A program made the position numbers and the translations under genes. Source: Xiphophorus maculatus (Eukaryota > Chordata > Actinopteri > Cyprinodontiformes > Poeciliidae). From it: 64,000 nucleotides of DNA. The notes under the pieces are model-generated. The model did not search any database, was not told the DNA's origin, and worked only from the letters and a program-made list of their open reading frames with translations. This document shows positions 42,701 to 47,925 of the stretch, piece after piece (positions within the stretch are counted from its first letter, which is position 1; each line of letters begins with the position of its first letter). Location of the stretch: contig NC_036447.1 in assembly GCF_002775205.1 (NCBI RefSeq), positions 5,878,501 through 5,942,500 on the forward strand. The letters are read 5' to 3'.

Positions 42701-45700
42701 GGAGTCAGGTCTGGTGCCCGATGCCAGATAAGAAAATATTTTACTCATTAAAGTTACAGAACAATAGGTAGGGCTGCACATTTGCAGGGTCAAAATTGAA
42801 GGAAGGTTGGTTTGCAGATGGTTTCCATGTTGGTCCCAAAAAGATGATCATTTTCAAATATTTGAGTGTTTAATAAATAAAAATTCAATACTTTAAGAAA
42901 ACAACACATCCAAAAGGAGCTCTTATCTTTAATATGAGATGTTTAATATGACACTGTTTATAAAACATACATAGTACACAACAGAAAACTTTGTACTCTC
43001 CCCCAAAACCTGGAGCCCTGGGTGACTGCCCATAAAGGCTGGCCAAGTAAAAGTTTTTTAACAGGGACCATTTGTGGCCCTTGCACTGATTTGTATTTTT
43101 ATTATGAAGACATTTTTTTGTAGTTACAGTAAAATACTACTGACATAAATTTGATATAATGGAAAATGTTTAGTGCAACACAAAGTATTTGTTTTTACAA
43201 TCTTTTATGGTTTTATGAGTAGAACCACGTCTACCCAGAGACTTTTACTGAGAAGCCAACTTTGCATCCAAATCAGCTTTTACTTAATTTATCAAACCTG
43301 GCTGGATATACCAAGAAAAGAAAGTGACCCAAATCCCGTTATAATCCTACGAGTAAATTTGCTCAATCAAGCCAAAACATTTTTTAATTAAATGCCTTTC
43401 TTTAAGTACAGAAAAATCATCTTGAAGTTTTGGATTTACAATGATTAACTTCCCTTTCCTACAAAAAGGAAAGGATTACAGTATTTGCTTGATTTTAGTT
43501 ATTTTTCTTTTTTTCTTGACATGCAAGTATTTTTAACTTGATGGTTTTGGCCAATGTGTCAAACATTTTGCACACCCCTGGTCTGTTGTATAAAATCCCA
43601 ACAAAATACATGGAAGTTTGTAGTTGCAATATGGCAGAAGGTGAAGGAATGTACATGAGTATAAATGTTTCTGCAAGGCACATTGGTGGCTGTTTGTGTT
43701 TTAAGACGCTGGACATGTTATGATGTCTCCTCGTTGCTTCTCTCTGCAGTCTATCTCAGGTGTGCAACAGGAAGTAACTCGCCAGTCATCCGCCTTCCTG
43801 TCCTTCGAGCGCATGCCAGAAATCCAGCCCAGCCGACGGCACTCCGACCACACCAAGCCTTGGCTGTGGTTCGCGACCGTCAAGTCGCTGATTGGAAAGG
43901 GCGTCATGTTCGCTGTGGTGCAAGGACGAGTTGTGACAAATGCTCTAAACATCGCCAGCGAGGATTGCATCAAAGTGGCTGGGGTCCTGAACAACGCCTT
44001 CTACCTGGAGAACTTACATTTCACTGTTGAGGGACGAGACACTCACTACTTCATCAAGACCAGCCTTCCTGAGAACGACCTGAGCGCCCTGCGCCTCACC
44101 TCAGGCAGGAAGTCAATGGAAAACGGCGTGAACGTCACAGTGTCCCAGTCTACAACCGTGATGAACGGGAGAACGCGGCGCTTCGCTGACGTAGAACTGC
44201 AGTACGGTGCCCTGGTCCTCCACGTGCGCTACGGGACGACGCTGGACGAAGAGAAAACGCGAATCTTGGAGCAGGCGCGGCAGAGGGCGCTGTCGAGCGC
44301 CTGGGCACGTGAACAGCAGCGGGTGAGAGACGGGGAGGAAGGCGTGAGACTGTGGACGGAGGGAGAGAAAAGGCAGCTGCTGAGCAGTGGGAAAGTTCAA
44401 GGCTACGATGGCTACTATGTCCTGTCCATTGAGCAGTACTCCGAACTGGCCGACAGCGCCAACAACATCCAGTTCCTCCGGCAGAGTGAGATAGGGAGGA
44501 GGTAACACGGCGTGAACACGTCCAGACGGTTCCATCTCTGACTGTCAAAGACTAACACTAAAAAAAGTTCTGTTTTAACACTAAATGGATGTCACAGATT
44601 GAACTAAGACGGCAACAACTGCCCACTGACCCCCTTAGATTTCGCTTTGACCTGAAGCTACAGCTGTGACTGCCTTCATGCACCTGGGAAAGGTTCTTCA
44701 ACGCCCTATGTTTTCTGTTCCCTCTCGTGCTTTTAGACAGGCTGCACGCATGCCTTTCCACTTCCCTCCGACAGGCCAGGCTAACCTGACTGCCATATTT
44801 GCAAGCTGTGTACCTGTTAAACAGAGACTTTGGTTAACGGAGGGAAACATAGAGACTGGTTCAGATAGGCAGCTTGGTGTGCGAGCAGCCGACTGAAGCA
44901 GTTAAACAGCCCTGGACTGTGCATCCCTAACAGATGTTGCGGGTACCATATGTCTGAGGGTCCAGATGGGCCCCATCACTCCAGTTTGAGCCTTGTCTAT
45001 AGGATTTATTATTCCATGGCTGAAGCCATTGAATGGAACTGTTGTGGACTCTCTCTAAGAGAGACAGGCACAAAAAAGGACTGAAATTTGTACAAGTTTA
45101 AAAAAAAACAAATAAGACTTTTTGTTGTTTGTTTGTAATTTTTGGTTTCGATTTTCTATATAAACTTGCATTTGCTTCAGAGAAAAAAAAGGGATATTAA
45201 AATCAACAAAAGCGTTTACATCCTATTACCTACATGTATCGCACTATTACTACTATACCCACACCCCCACCACCACAACAGATCATGAGAAGAACTTATC
45301 AAAAACCAAATGTTGCATTGTATTTTTTTTTCCTCCTACTGATGGCTATGATCTATGGTCATTTCTACAAGCACTTCTCATCCCTTGTGCTAACCCAAGG
45401 CTTAGAAAGCAAACCTCAGTGTGCAGAGGTAAGGTGATCACAGTTCACACCGTCTGTGTCGACCAGGAAGACCCAAAAGAGTCCATTTCTTCTCCAAATT
45501 GTGACTCTGCTTCATAATGCATAGACCTTGTGATTTTGTCAGTCAAAGGTAGTAGTGCTGCTTGCAGTAGAAACTTGTTGTCATGGCTTGGTGGGACGGG
45601 GGGGCAGCTGGGTTGCTGTGTTTAGCGACAGACTGTTGCTTCTCTCGTTGTTTTTGCTCGTTTTTCTTAAAGGGACAGTGCATCTTCATGAATGACACGT

Positions 45701-46015
45701 AAGTAACTAATAGATCAAAAATCGATGTGGCTGTTTTCTCATTGATTGTAGGTCTCTGGTCTCTTAGAGATTTTTTCTGTGTACATGTCTGTACAAAGGT
45801 TGGAAGGCAACTTTAAACATTTCAAAGGCAACAGAGTTAACATCGTATGCTGCAAAGGGTTTCTTTTCAGACAAGTCGACGTGTTTTGTTGATTTAACTT
45901 TATGTTGAAAGTTGAGAAATTCCATTTATCCGTACATCGATATTAGTCTCAGAGAAAGTAATTTATGTACAGTGTTTCTACGGTAAAGAATAAAAATCTT
46001 TAAAACTCCTGTCGT
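4676..46015 (+). CDS. tenm3: tenm3 gene, 3' half (29 coding exons plus 3' UTR): teneurin-3
   Basis: Teneurins are large single-pass type II membrane proteins that act as trans-synaptic adhesion molecules, pairing homophilically or with latrophilins. Twenty-nine exons with GT-AG borders were joined by hand; all phases agree and give about 1,580 residues ending in a stop at 44503-44505. Seen in order: six NHL blade motifs (4676-17947), YD repeats such as YDNMGRV, YDLNGNL and YDGLGRR (19075-38091), the RHS core motif [20 protein letters not shown], a toxin-like C-terminal domain, and a TCAP peptide. TCAP-3-type residues ([23 protein letters not shown]) and the dctd neighbour favour tenm3 over tenm1, 2 or 4. 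The 5' half (cytoplasmic, transmembrane and EGF parts) lies before the window. The exons are small (mean 163 nt) and separated by introns of 78 to about 6,000 nt full of repeats. Confidence 0.93.
5138..5510. mobile_element. MITE family C, copy 1 (TAGCTGTG...)
   Basis: Starts TAGCTGTGCCATTACAAACG and shares blocks (TTTCACAATTGCAGTG; CACCAGTAGTAACATCCG) with the copy at 50401-50840. The right end is degraded. It sits in the intron between tenm3 exons a and b. Confidence 0.7.
5564..5988. mobile_element. 425-bp hAT-type non-autonomous element with perfect 8-bp target duplication
   Basis: The element starts TAGAGATGCAAAC and ends CTTCCATTCCTA. The sequence ATTTAAAT immediately precedes it (5556-5563) and immediately follows it (5989-5996). 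An 8-bp duplication and TAG...CTA ends are typical of hAT elements. No transposase is encoded. Confidence 0.8.
6115..6292 (+). CDS. tenm3: tenm3 exon b: first NHL blade
   Basis: 178 nt, phase carried from the previous exon (g + ga gives Gly). It encodes [15 protein letters not shown] and then an NHL blade with [16 protein letters not shown], ending ELR with the Arg codon split as AG|. Acceptor aatctcag, donor gtaaca. Confidence 0.94.
6661..6681 (+). CDS. tenm3: tenm3 21-nt microexon: NKDFRHS splice insert
   Basis: The 21 bases between acceptor gttaaag and donor gtaagag complete the split Arg codon, add N-K-D-F-R-H and leave AG for the next Ser. This is the seven-residue beta-propeller insert known in mammalian teneurins, where its inclusion changes homophilic and latrophilin binding. 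It enters and leaves in the same phase, so skipping keeps frame. The AAAG acceptor follows a pyrimidine stretch interrupted by purines, which suits regulated use. Confidence 0.9.
   Translation, partial: KQRFQA
7284..7815. mobile_element. Inverted-repeat MITE carrying a foreign insert
   Basis: Dense AGAATTCTGA / TCAGAATTCT palindromes. The right end CAGTGGCCCTAATCC is complementary to a degraded left end (GGATTAGG at 7284). The terminal GGCCCTA matches the element at 76-315. Bases 7551-7652 do not belong to the palindrome and are a copy of 8256-8360. Confidence 0.7.
7551..7652 (+). repeat. Direct repeat, copy A (inside the MITE)
   Basis: About 102 bp from AAAGAAACTGATAATGTAGC to CAAAATTTTAGCA, matched at 8256-8360 with roughly 90% identity by eye, same orientation, 705 bp apart. 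Confidence 0.85.
8256..8360 (+). repeat. Direct repeat, copy B (probable native copy)
   Basis: Partner of 7551-7652. Here it is not flanked by transposon sequence, so it is more likely the original intron sequence. Confidence 0.85.
10467..10880. repeat. Dispersed repeat family E, copy 1
   Basis: About 415 bp sharing its full length with 27215-27640, including GCAATAAACTTTAAATTCTA-like blocks and a CATCCAGTTT(C/T)TGGTAGAAAGAG block. No coding capacity; family not recognised. Confidence 0.75.
12676..12800 (+). CDS. tenm3: tenm3 exon c: second NHL blade
   Basis: 125 nt, starts with 1 nt completing Ser (ag + c). It encodes [19 protein letters not shown] and [17 protein letters not shown], a typical NHL blade. 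Acceptor tcctccacag, donor gtaagc. It splices in frame both to the microexon and directly to exon b, as expected for a cassette microexon. Confidence 0.94.
12931..13038 (+). CDS. tenm3: tenm3 exon d: symmetric 108-nt propeller exon bordered by a CA repeat
   Basis: 108 nt, phase 1 in and out, encoding [20 protein letters not shown] and [15 protein letters not shown]. The acceptor lies behind a GU-rich tract (12905-12930) instead of a strong pyrimidine tract. The donor is gtacac, weak against the gtaagt consensus, and runs straight into an (AC)36 microsatellite. Skipping would remove 36 residues without a frameshift. The acidic CGDG segment is conserved in teneurins, so constitutive inclusion is still likely. 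Confidence 0.92.
13041..13112. repeat. (AC)36 microsatellite abutting a 5' splice site
   Basis: The repeat starts within the donor of tenm3 exon d (GT|ACACAC...). CA repeats downstream of donors are known hnRNP L binding sites that can modulate splicing. Confidence 0.95.
14997..15387. mobile_element. Foldback MITE family B, copy 1 (CACTG...CAGTG)
   Basis: The left end CACTGCAAAAACACAAAATC is the inverse of the right end GATTTTGTGTTTTTCAGTG. The arms are long and nearly continuous. Further copies, partial, lie at 40180-40440 and 48415-48620. Confidence 0.8.
15697..15851 (+). CDS. tenm3: tenm3 exon e: third NHL blade
   Basis: 155 nt, 2 nt of Gly then 51 codons, ending in frame after HIRQ. It includes [18 protein letters not shown] and [16 protein letters not shown]. 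Acceptor gctgtccag, donor gttaac. Confidence 0.95.
15852..16433. other. tenm3 intron, nothing distinctive
   Basis: 582 nt of intron sequence. No repeat family, exon or structured element recognised. Confidence 0.6.
16434..16535 (+). CDS. tenm3: tenm3 exon f: fourth NHL blade
   Basis: 102 nt, 34 whole codons: [17 protein letters not shown], then [17 protein letters not shown]. Acceptor gtgttcag, donor gtacgt. The following intron is only 191 nt and over half of it is a transposon-like fragment. Confidence 0.95.
16560..16660. mobile_element. Fragment of Tc1-like MITE family D
   Basis: Contains GGTTCATACCC, TTTTTCACGTTACAACTTCA and a TGTATTTTATTGGGATGTTT block, as in the family with the fuller element at 23371-23836. 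It fills most of a 191-nt intron. Confidence 0.65.
16727..16900 (+). CDS. tenm3: tenm3 exon g: fifth NHL blade
   Basis: 174 nt, 58 codons: [19 protein letters not shown] through [18 protein letters not shown]. The acceptor gagttcag follows a (TG)n run at 16696-16719. The last codon is CAA with donor gtaacc. Confidence 0.95.
16901..17626. other. tenm3 intron with interspersed repeat remnant
   Basis: 17030-17460 resembles an old interspersed element (TTCAAAAAGGACAATGCACA near its start), but the family could not be named. No coding content. Confidence 0.45.
17627..17686 (+). CDS. tenm3: tenm3 exon h: 60-nt propeller exon
   Basis: 60 nt, 20 codons: [20 protein letters not shown]. Acceptor acttctag, donor gtactg. 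The next intron is only 98 nt. The Cys-rich DCDCK...NDANCDC segment, shared across the junction, is a teneurin hallmark. Confidence 0.93.
17785..17947 (+). CDS. tenm3: tenm3 exon i: sixth NHL blade
   Basis: 163 nt, 54 codons plus 1 nt. It encodes [20 protein letters not shown] and [20 protein letters not shown], the clearest NHL signature of the window. Acceptor tttttgcag, donor gtacga. Confidence 0.95.
17948..19074. other. tenm3 intron, nothing distinctive
   Basis: 1.1 kb. No exon or clear repeat recognised except the alternative acceptor near its 3' end (AG at 19059). Confidence 0.55.
19075..19198 (+). CDS. tenm3: tenm3 exon j: propeller-to-YD-shell linker, tandem acceptor
   Basis: 124 nt from acceptor ggcttcag: [19 protein letters not shown] and [18 protein letters not shown], matching the linker into the YD shell. 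A second AG 15 nt upstream (at 19059) is also in frame and would add five residues (S-L-A-S-G). The shorter form fits other teneurins better in length. Donor gttagt. Confidence 0.9.
19316..19421 (+). CDS. tenm3: tenm3 exon k: YD-shell exon
   Basis: 106 nt: [20 protein letters not shown], then [15 protein letters not shown]. Typical YD-shell strands (G-N-x-L-x-V-R-R-D). Acceptor cctctcag, donor gtgaga. The intron before it is only 117 nt. Confidence 0.94.
19546..19688 (+). CDS. tenm3: tenm3 exon l: YD-shell exon
   Basis: 143 nt: [31 protein letters not shown] and GWTTFY, with the last codon split GA|C across a 3.2-kb intron. Acceptor atgtacag, donor gtaagc. Confidence 0.95.
19689..22917. other. 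tenm3 intron (3.2 kb) with interspersed repeat near 20,000-20,440
   Basis: 20000-20440 has the look of a dispersed fish repeat (AGTTTGTTCCAGATTTGTGG; GGTTCTGGTTCTGAGGAGCA). The remainder holds no recognisable element. Confidence 0.45.
22918..23096 (+). CDS. tenm3: tenm3 exon m: YD repeat with [15 protein letters not shown]
   Basis: 179 nt, 1 nt + 59 codons + 1 nt. The YD repeat [17 protein letters not shown] spans the junction with the previous exon. It also encodes [20 protein letters not shown]. Acceptor ccttgtag, donor gtaaag. Confidence 0.95.
23097..26466. other. tenm3 intron (3.4 kb)
   Basis: Contains the Tc1-like element at 23371-23836. Otherwise AT-rich sequence without exons or recognised repeats. 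Confidence 0.6.
23371..23836. mobile_element. Tc1/mariner-type MITE family D
   Basis: Left end CAGCGGCTTACTAAAGTATT and right end (reversed) CAGTGACTTACAGAAGTATT form about 25-bp inverted termini flanked by TA on both sides, the Tc1/mariner target duplication. No transposase frame. Fragments lie at 16560-16660, 35465-35570 and 43580-43640. Confidence 0.75.
26467..26571 (+). CDS. tenm3: tenm3 exon n: YD-shell exon
   Basis: 105 nt: [19 protein letters not shown], then [15 protein letters not shown]. Matches the teneurin NSY...G.LRV.YANGM...TEPH segment. Acceptor catgcag, donor gtaggt. Flanking introns are 3.4 kb and 141 nt. Confidence 0.95.
26713..26843 (+). CDS. tenm3: tenm3 exon o: YD-shell exon
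   Basis: 131 nt: [20 protein letters not shown] and [19 protein letters not shown], ending RKLR. The EWR.RKEQ.RGKV motif is diagnostic for teneurins. Acceptor ctctttag, donor gtgagt; a 6-kb repeat-rich intron follows. Confidence 0.95.
27215..27640. repeat. Dispersed repeat family E, copy 2
   Basis: Same orientation and full-length partner of 10467-10880, with more indels. Confidence 0.75.
29571..29602. repeat. Perfect 14-bp inverted repeat with 4-nt loop
   Basis: TTTGGATGCCAAAT, loop GGCT, then ATTTGGCATCCAAA. A further AGCATCCAAA lies 40 bp upstream. No known element recognised. Confidence 0.9.
29890..30285 (-). pseudogene. LINE fragment: C-terminal endonuclease part
   Basis: Read on the minus strand, a frame gives [20 protein letters not shown], then [39 protein letters not shown] and a Leu-Pro-Gly-Leu-Trp stop. 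The K-x-x-V-I-D-V-A-I-P strand fits the restriction-like endonuclease at the end of site-specific-type fish LINEs (R2/R4/NeSL-like group). The open reading frame is truncated at about 30288 by an inverted junction, so the copy is dead. Confidence 0.7.
30276..30680 (+). pseudogene. LINE fragment: 5' end with tRNA-like head, inverted relative to the 3' part
   Basis: On the plus strand, a tRNA-like A box (TAGCTCAATAGATTCGG, 30283-30299) and B box (GGTTCGAATCC, 30320-30330) are followed by an ORF start with [40 protein letters not shown] and [10 protein letters not shown], the N-terminal region often seen in the same fish LINE group. It stops at a TA microsatellite. Family assignment is from memory of such elements. 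Confidence 0.55.
30681..30726. repeat. (TA)23 microsatellite
   Basis: Directly follows the inverted LINE 5' fragment. Confidence 0.95.
31280..31330. promoter_or_regulatory. Promoter-like cluster: CCAAT box and TCTCGCGAGA palindrome
   Basis: GATTGGCTG (31283-31291, a reversed CCAAT box) is followed by TCTCGCGAGA (31300-31309) and ATCGCGAAAT. TCTCGCGAGA is an established core element of CpG-type vertebrate promoters. Surrounding sequence is locally CpG-richer than the intron. No exon was recognised beside it, so function is uncertain. Confidence 0.35.
32182..32480. repeat. Dispersed repeat starting AAAGGGGACATATCAT
   Basis: The phrase AAAGGGGACATATCATACAA followed by TTCACATTTTGCATG is a frequent interspersed sequence in percomorph fish as I remember it; the class is not known to me. 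Confidence 0.4.
32829..32998 (+). CDS. tenm3: tenm3 exon p: YD-shell exon
   Basis: 170 nt: [36 protein letters not shown], then [17 protein letters not shown]. Acceptor acatccag, donor gtaaac. The intron after it is 152 nt. Confidence 0.95.
33151..33277 (+). CDS. tenm3: tenm3 exon q: YD repeat [17 protein letters not shown]
   Basis: 127 nt: [20 protein letters not shown] and [20 protein letters not shown], ending K in frame. The acceptor lies behind a GT-rich tract (about 33129-33150). Donor gtagga. Confidence 0.95.
33278..35164. other. tenm3 intron (1.9 kb)
   Basis: A MITE family C fragment lies at 33495-33660, ending TGGAAACACAGCTAG. A purine-rich stretch follows at about 34370-34830. No exon. 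Confidence 0.6.
33495..33660. mobile_element. MITE family C, right-end fragment
   Basis: Shares TTTTTCCATTGCAGTTTT, AAATTTATTTTTGGAATT and the terminal GTGGAAACACAGCTAG with the other family C copies. Confidence 0.65.
35165..35362 (+). CDS. tenm3: tenm3 exon r: YD-shell exon
   Basis: 198 nt, 66 codons: [40 protein letters not shown], then [20 protein letters not shown]. Acceptor ctttgacag, donor gtgtgt. Confidence 0.95.
35465..35570. mobile_element. Fragment of Tc1-like MITE family D, reversed
   Basis: TGTTGGTCAATCACATAAAAG and AATAAAATAAATGAAGGTTTG are the reverse of the family's inner sequence. It occupies the 350-nt intron after exon r. Confidence 0.6.
35713..35772 (+). CDS. tenm3: tenm3 exon s: 60-nt YD-shell exon
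   Basis: 60 nt, 20 codons: [20 protein letters not shown]. The LGTGRR.L.KYRRQ motif is teneurin-specific. The exon ends CAA with donor gtatat; acceptor atgttcag. Confidence 0.93.
36021..36365 (+). CDS. tenm3: tenm3 exon t: 345-nt YD-shell exon
   Basis: 345 nt, 115 codons: [79 protein letters not shown] and [10 protein letters not shown]. It is GC-rich at third positions compared with its introns. Acceptor tctcctcag, donor gtaaga. Confidence 0.97.
36366..37220. other. tenm3 intron, nothing distinctive
   Basis: 855 nt of AT-rich sequence; no exon or clear repeat recognised. Confidence 0.55.
37221..37465 (+). CDS. tenm3: tenm3 exon u: YD repeats YDNMGRV and YDVDGQL
   Basis: 245 nt: [58 protein letters not shown]. 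It ends WR with Arg split AG|G. The donor is gtggga, below consensus. The intron to the next exon is 85 nt. Confidence 0.95.
37551..37732 (+). CDS. tenm3: tenm3 exon v: YD repeats YDLNGNL and YDLRDRI
   Basis: 182 nt: [57 protein letters not shown]. The donor is again gtggga. Acceptor ctttgcag. Confidence 0.95.
37889..38091 (+). CDS. tenm3: tenm3 exon w: YD repeat YDGLGRRV
   Basis: 203 nt: [60 protein letters not shown], ending Q in frame. Acceptor gatttcag, donor gtagct. Confidence 0.96.
38092..39516. other. tenm3 intron with weak MITE C remnant and a TG repeat
   Basis: 38125-38290 (CCACGTTTCCATCCTATTAT onward) weakly resembles MITE family C. (TG)10 occurs at 39264-39283 followed by TACGTGCGTGCGCG. 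No exon. Confidence 0.5.
39517..39627 (+). CDS. tenm3: tenm3 exon x: shell exon before the RHS core
   Basis: 111 nt, 37 codons: [37 protein letters not shown]. The acceptor gcgcag lies behind a GT-rich tract (about 39491-39510). Donor gtacga. Confidence 0.95.
39744..39886 (+). CDS. tenm3: tenm3 exon y: RHS core motif
   Basis: 143 nt: [17 protein letters not shown], then [20 protein letters not shown] and the start of AGRW. This is the RHS-repeat core consensus (G-L-Y-D ... D-R-D-Y-D ... G-R-W) shared with bacterial Rhs/tc-toxin shell proteins, where it marks the plug or autoproteolysis region. Acceptor gtttgcag, donor gtagac. Confidence 0.95.
40022..40146 (+). CDS. tenm3: tenm3 exon z: end of the RHS core
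   Basis: 125 nt: [40 protein letters not shown]. The motif F-N-L-Y-M-F-R-x-N-N-P is typical of RHS core ends. The acceptor is ctgaag after a tcttctt run, a less common AAG. Donor gtaata. Confidence 0.93.
40180..40440. mobile_element. Foldback MITE family B, copy 2 (partial)
   Basis: CACTGCGAAGACACAAAACC start, then TGTTTTAAGTCAATAACTCC and AAAAGTACTAGTTCCAATAG blocks matching 15107-15180. The right arm is missing. Confidence 0.7.
40861..40991 (+). CDS. tenm3: tenm3 exon aa: segment after the RHS core
   Basis: 131 nt: [42 protein letters not shown]. The [12 protein letters not shown]...FDLTEP wording is the TENM3 form. Acceptor ttctgcag, donor gtgtgt; a 2.8-kb intron follows. Confidence 0.94.
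40992..43749. other. tenm3 last intron (2.8 kb)
   Basis: No exon recognised. A short fragment of MITE family D in reverse lies at 43580-43640 (AAAATCCCAACAAAATACAT). The rest is undistinguished. Confidence 0.6.
43750..44505 (+). CDS. tenm3: tenm3 last coding exon: toxin-like domain and TCAP-3
   Basis: 756 nt, 251 codons plus TAA. It begins [20 protein letters not shown] after acceptor ctctgcag. [39 protein letters not shown] and the DTHYFIK motif mark the teneurin C-terminal domain, a structural relative of bacterial GHH-type toxin nucleases that vertebrates use in adhesion. The end carries [30 protein letters not shown] and the TCAP peptide. It is the largest coding exon in the window and has high third-position GC. 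Confidence 0.97.
   Translation, partial: SISGVQQEVTRQSSAFLSFERMPEIQPSRRHSDHTKPWLWFATVKSLIGKGVMFAVVQGRVVTNALNIASEDCIKVAGVLNNAFYLENLHFTVEGRDTHYFIKTSLPENDLSALRLTSGRKSMENGVNVTVSQSTTVMNGRTRRFADVELQYGALVLHVRYGTTLDEEKTRILEQARQRALSSAWAREQQRVRDGEEGVRLWTEGEKRQLLSSGKVQGYDGYYVLSIEQYSELADSANNIQFLRQSEIGRR
44374..44493 (+). other. tenm3: TCAP-3 peptide coding segment (40 residues) with GRR amidation signal
   Basis: The last 43 codons read from QLLSSGKV to [11 protein letters not shown] and then G-R-R-stop. A Lys-Arg pair lies immediately before (44368-44373). Teneurin C-terminal associated peptides of 40-41 residues, CRF-like and amidated, are described for all four vertebrate teneurins; this sequence is closest to TCAP-3. 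Whether the peptide is released or made from a separate transcript cannot be seen here. Confidence 0.85.
44506..46015 (+). other. tenm3: tenm3 3' UTR
   Basis: About 1.5 kb of AT-rich sequence after the stop without splice or repeat signatures. It ends at a likely cleavage site some 20 nt after AATAAA (45989-45994), followed by GT-rich sequence around 46012-46022. The end is a prediction. Confidence 0.6.
45989..45994 (+). terminator. Polyadenylation signal of tenm3
   Basis: Canonical AATAAA with a T/G-rich downstream element about 20-30 nt later. A second AATAAA at 46093-46098 is an alternative. Confidence 0.6.
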
Positions 46016-47360
46016 TTTGGTGTCTTCCTTTTACTGGCAGTAATTGATTCAGTTTTGATTATTGTAATTACTACAAATCAACGAAAAGTTACAATAAAGT
46101 TCAAATTCAAACCCCGTTAATGCATTTATTCAGCTAATTTGTGTCAGAAATGATATTCAATGAAATGACATTTATTTGGAACATGTAAAATGTCAAAGAA
46201 GACATTAAAAAAAAAAAAAAAAAACAGAAGCAGAAAAACCTCAACCAGAATCAGGATTAGAACCAATCAACAGCTGGTGCGTTTGTGCCGCCATGGCGAC
46301 TGGAATCAGAGATTGGCCTGGACTGGGAGGCCTGGGGTTGGGTTCCTCCTTAGCCTGCAGCTGCTGCGGCCTCTGGGAGCGCCAAGTGCTGCGAGCTTTC
46401 CATCCATCTCACCATACAAACGACTTCACACCCTCCAGGTGTCAAATTAATACGCACAGCTAGTCCACACTCATTCGTGACATAAATAATCCAAATGACG
46501 GTCAAAGATTCCCATTTTATCAAAAACAAAAAAAAGTAAAGCATAAAAAAAAATTATTCCTGTCAAGACTTATTCTCCAATAGTTTCGACCTACAGCAGT
46601 ACAACTAAATAGTTTTACTCCACCAATATGGGAGAATTTTTCTGCCTTAAGTTGAGAGCACACATTTTCAGTCTGAAAGCAAGATTTCCTATCTTTTGTT
46701 CTCAAAACTTTAAATACTTGTGCTTACCTTTTCAGTTTGAAAGCAGGACTTCATGTCTCTCTTCTCAAAACTTGTAATGATTGCACTTCTGCTCGCTTTC
46801 AAATATTCACTGTGCTTTCTCAAACTTTTCTCCTCACGCTCAAAACTTTTCTGTGCTCGTATCAAATCTTGCACGCTTCTGCTCACTTTTCATTTTCTGC
46901 TCTCTCGGAACAAAACAGTCCTGTTGCCTGGCAACCTGTCAGCCAATAGAATTAAAGTGTTATACTGGATGAGTTTGTTTCCTTCTAATGGGTGTGTCTG
47001 TGTGGCTACTATTGGTTGCAGTAACCTGCGCCACCCACTGGATGTTGTTTCTCCCTACATCGCGAGTCCTGCTTTCAAACTGAAAATGTGTGCTCTCCAA
47101 TTATGGCAGAAAAATTCCCCCATACACCAACCCTAGTTCATTTTATCAAAAATGAATATGATCAAATATCAGCAGGTATGCAGAGGGGTTAGTCATTCCA
47201 ACATCCCGTCTAAACCACATGTAACTAGGTGGAGAGTTGTGCCAATTGTAAATCGTCTTTAAAAAAACAGCTTTTTTTTCAATCTGTATTTTTTTCATCA
47301 TGTATGGAATTATGCAAACTGTGTACATGTTTTTAAAAGAATAAAAAGCATTAAGTCATT
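46016..47360. other. Intergenic spacer between convergent tenm3 and dctd
   Basis: About 1.3 kb, including an A-run (46206-46223) and a roughly 515-bp inverted-repeat element (46618-47130). No gene recognised. Confidence 0.6.
46618..47130. mobile_element. Inverted-repeat element with ~65-bp arms
   Basis: Left arm GGAGAATTTTTCTGCC ... GAGAGCACACATTTTCAGT is mirrored at the right (ACTGAAAATGTGTGCTCTC ... GGCAGAAAAATTCCCCC). An internal TTTTCAGTTTGAAAGCAGGA (46732-46751) repeats part of the arm, and CTCAAAACTT recurs several times between. No coding capacity; probably a MITE. Confidence 0.7.
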
Positions 47361-47925
47361 AAGCTTTTGTCATCCCACTTTTATTGCACTGGGAGGCACA
47401 GATGGCTAATATAGTAGAAGGAGGGATGGTGTAAACATCTGCCTTCCCTCATTAATAAGAATACAAATTCAATGGTGTGCATCTGATTAGCTGTCAATGA
47501 CTGTCAGCGTAACAAAAAAAAAGTCATTAGCTCAGATAGTTTTGTGTGTGTTTTTAAACACGCCTTTCCTTAGCATATCGGGTCTAAAATGTAAGCAAAC
47601 TAATAAAATGGTGGCAAACACCACAGGCGAATTTCCACATCTGTAACAATCCAGAGAGATGCACAGTAACAATGATATCCAGCATTAAGAGTATTTATAA
47701 CCAATAAAAAATAATGCTACAGTAAAGTTGTGGATCAAAAAATAAAACCTCTCTTTAAAACGTACACAGATTTTTTTTTTCCATTAAAGAAATGGGGGGA
47801 AAAAATCATTAAAGATTAAAAAAAAAAAAAAAACATCAAACACAATGCTCATGCTAAATAAAATGCTGAATGCTATTTTCCAAACTGTGAGGATTAAACT
47901 ACTTCCCTACTGAACAGCATCGTGT
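47361..47925 (-). other. dctd: dctd 3' UTR
   Basis: About 565 nt to a likely cleavage site after the minus-strand AATAAA at 47385-47380. Several A/T homopolymer runs; no other element seen. Confidence 0.55.
47380..47385 (-). terminator. Polyadenylation signal of dctd
   Basis: AATAAA on the minus strand (TTTATT on plus), the first canonical signal found downstream of the dctd stop. Confidence 0.55.

Noticed and set aside
4676..44505. Assignment of the teneurin as tenm4 or tenm2
   Set aside because: Considered because parts of the YD shell are alike in all paralogues. The TCAP residues ([23 protein letters not shown]), the FDLTEP wording and the dctd neighbour point to tenm3.
43750..44505. 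A bacterial-type toxin gene
   Set aside because: The C-terminal domain is related to toxin nucleases, but here it is an integral vertebrate teneurin exon joined in frame to the rest; no transfer is indicated.
43701..44548. Large antisense open frames (97-140 residues) over the tenm3 last exon
   Set aside because: They overlap a GC-rich conserved exon on the opposite strand, have no homology that I recognise, and are expected as shadows of biased codon use.
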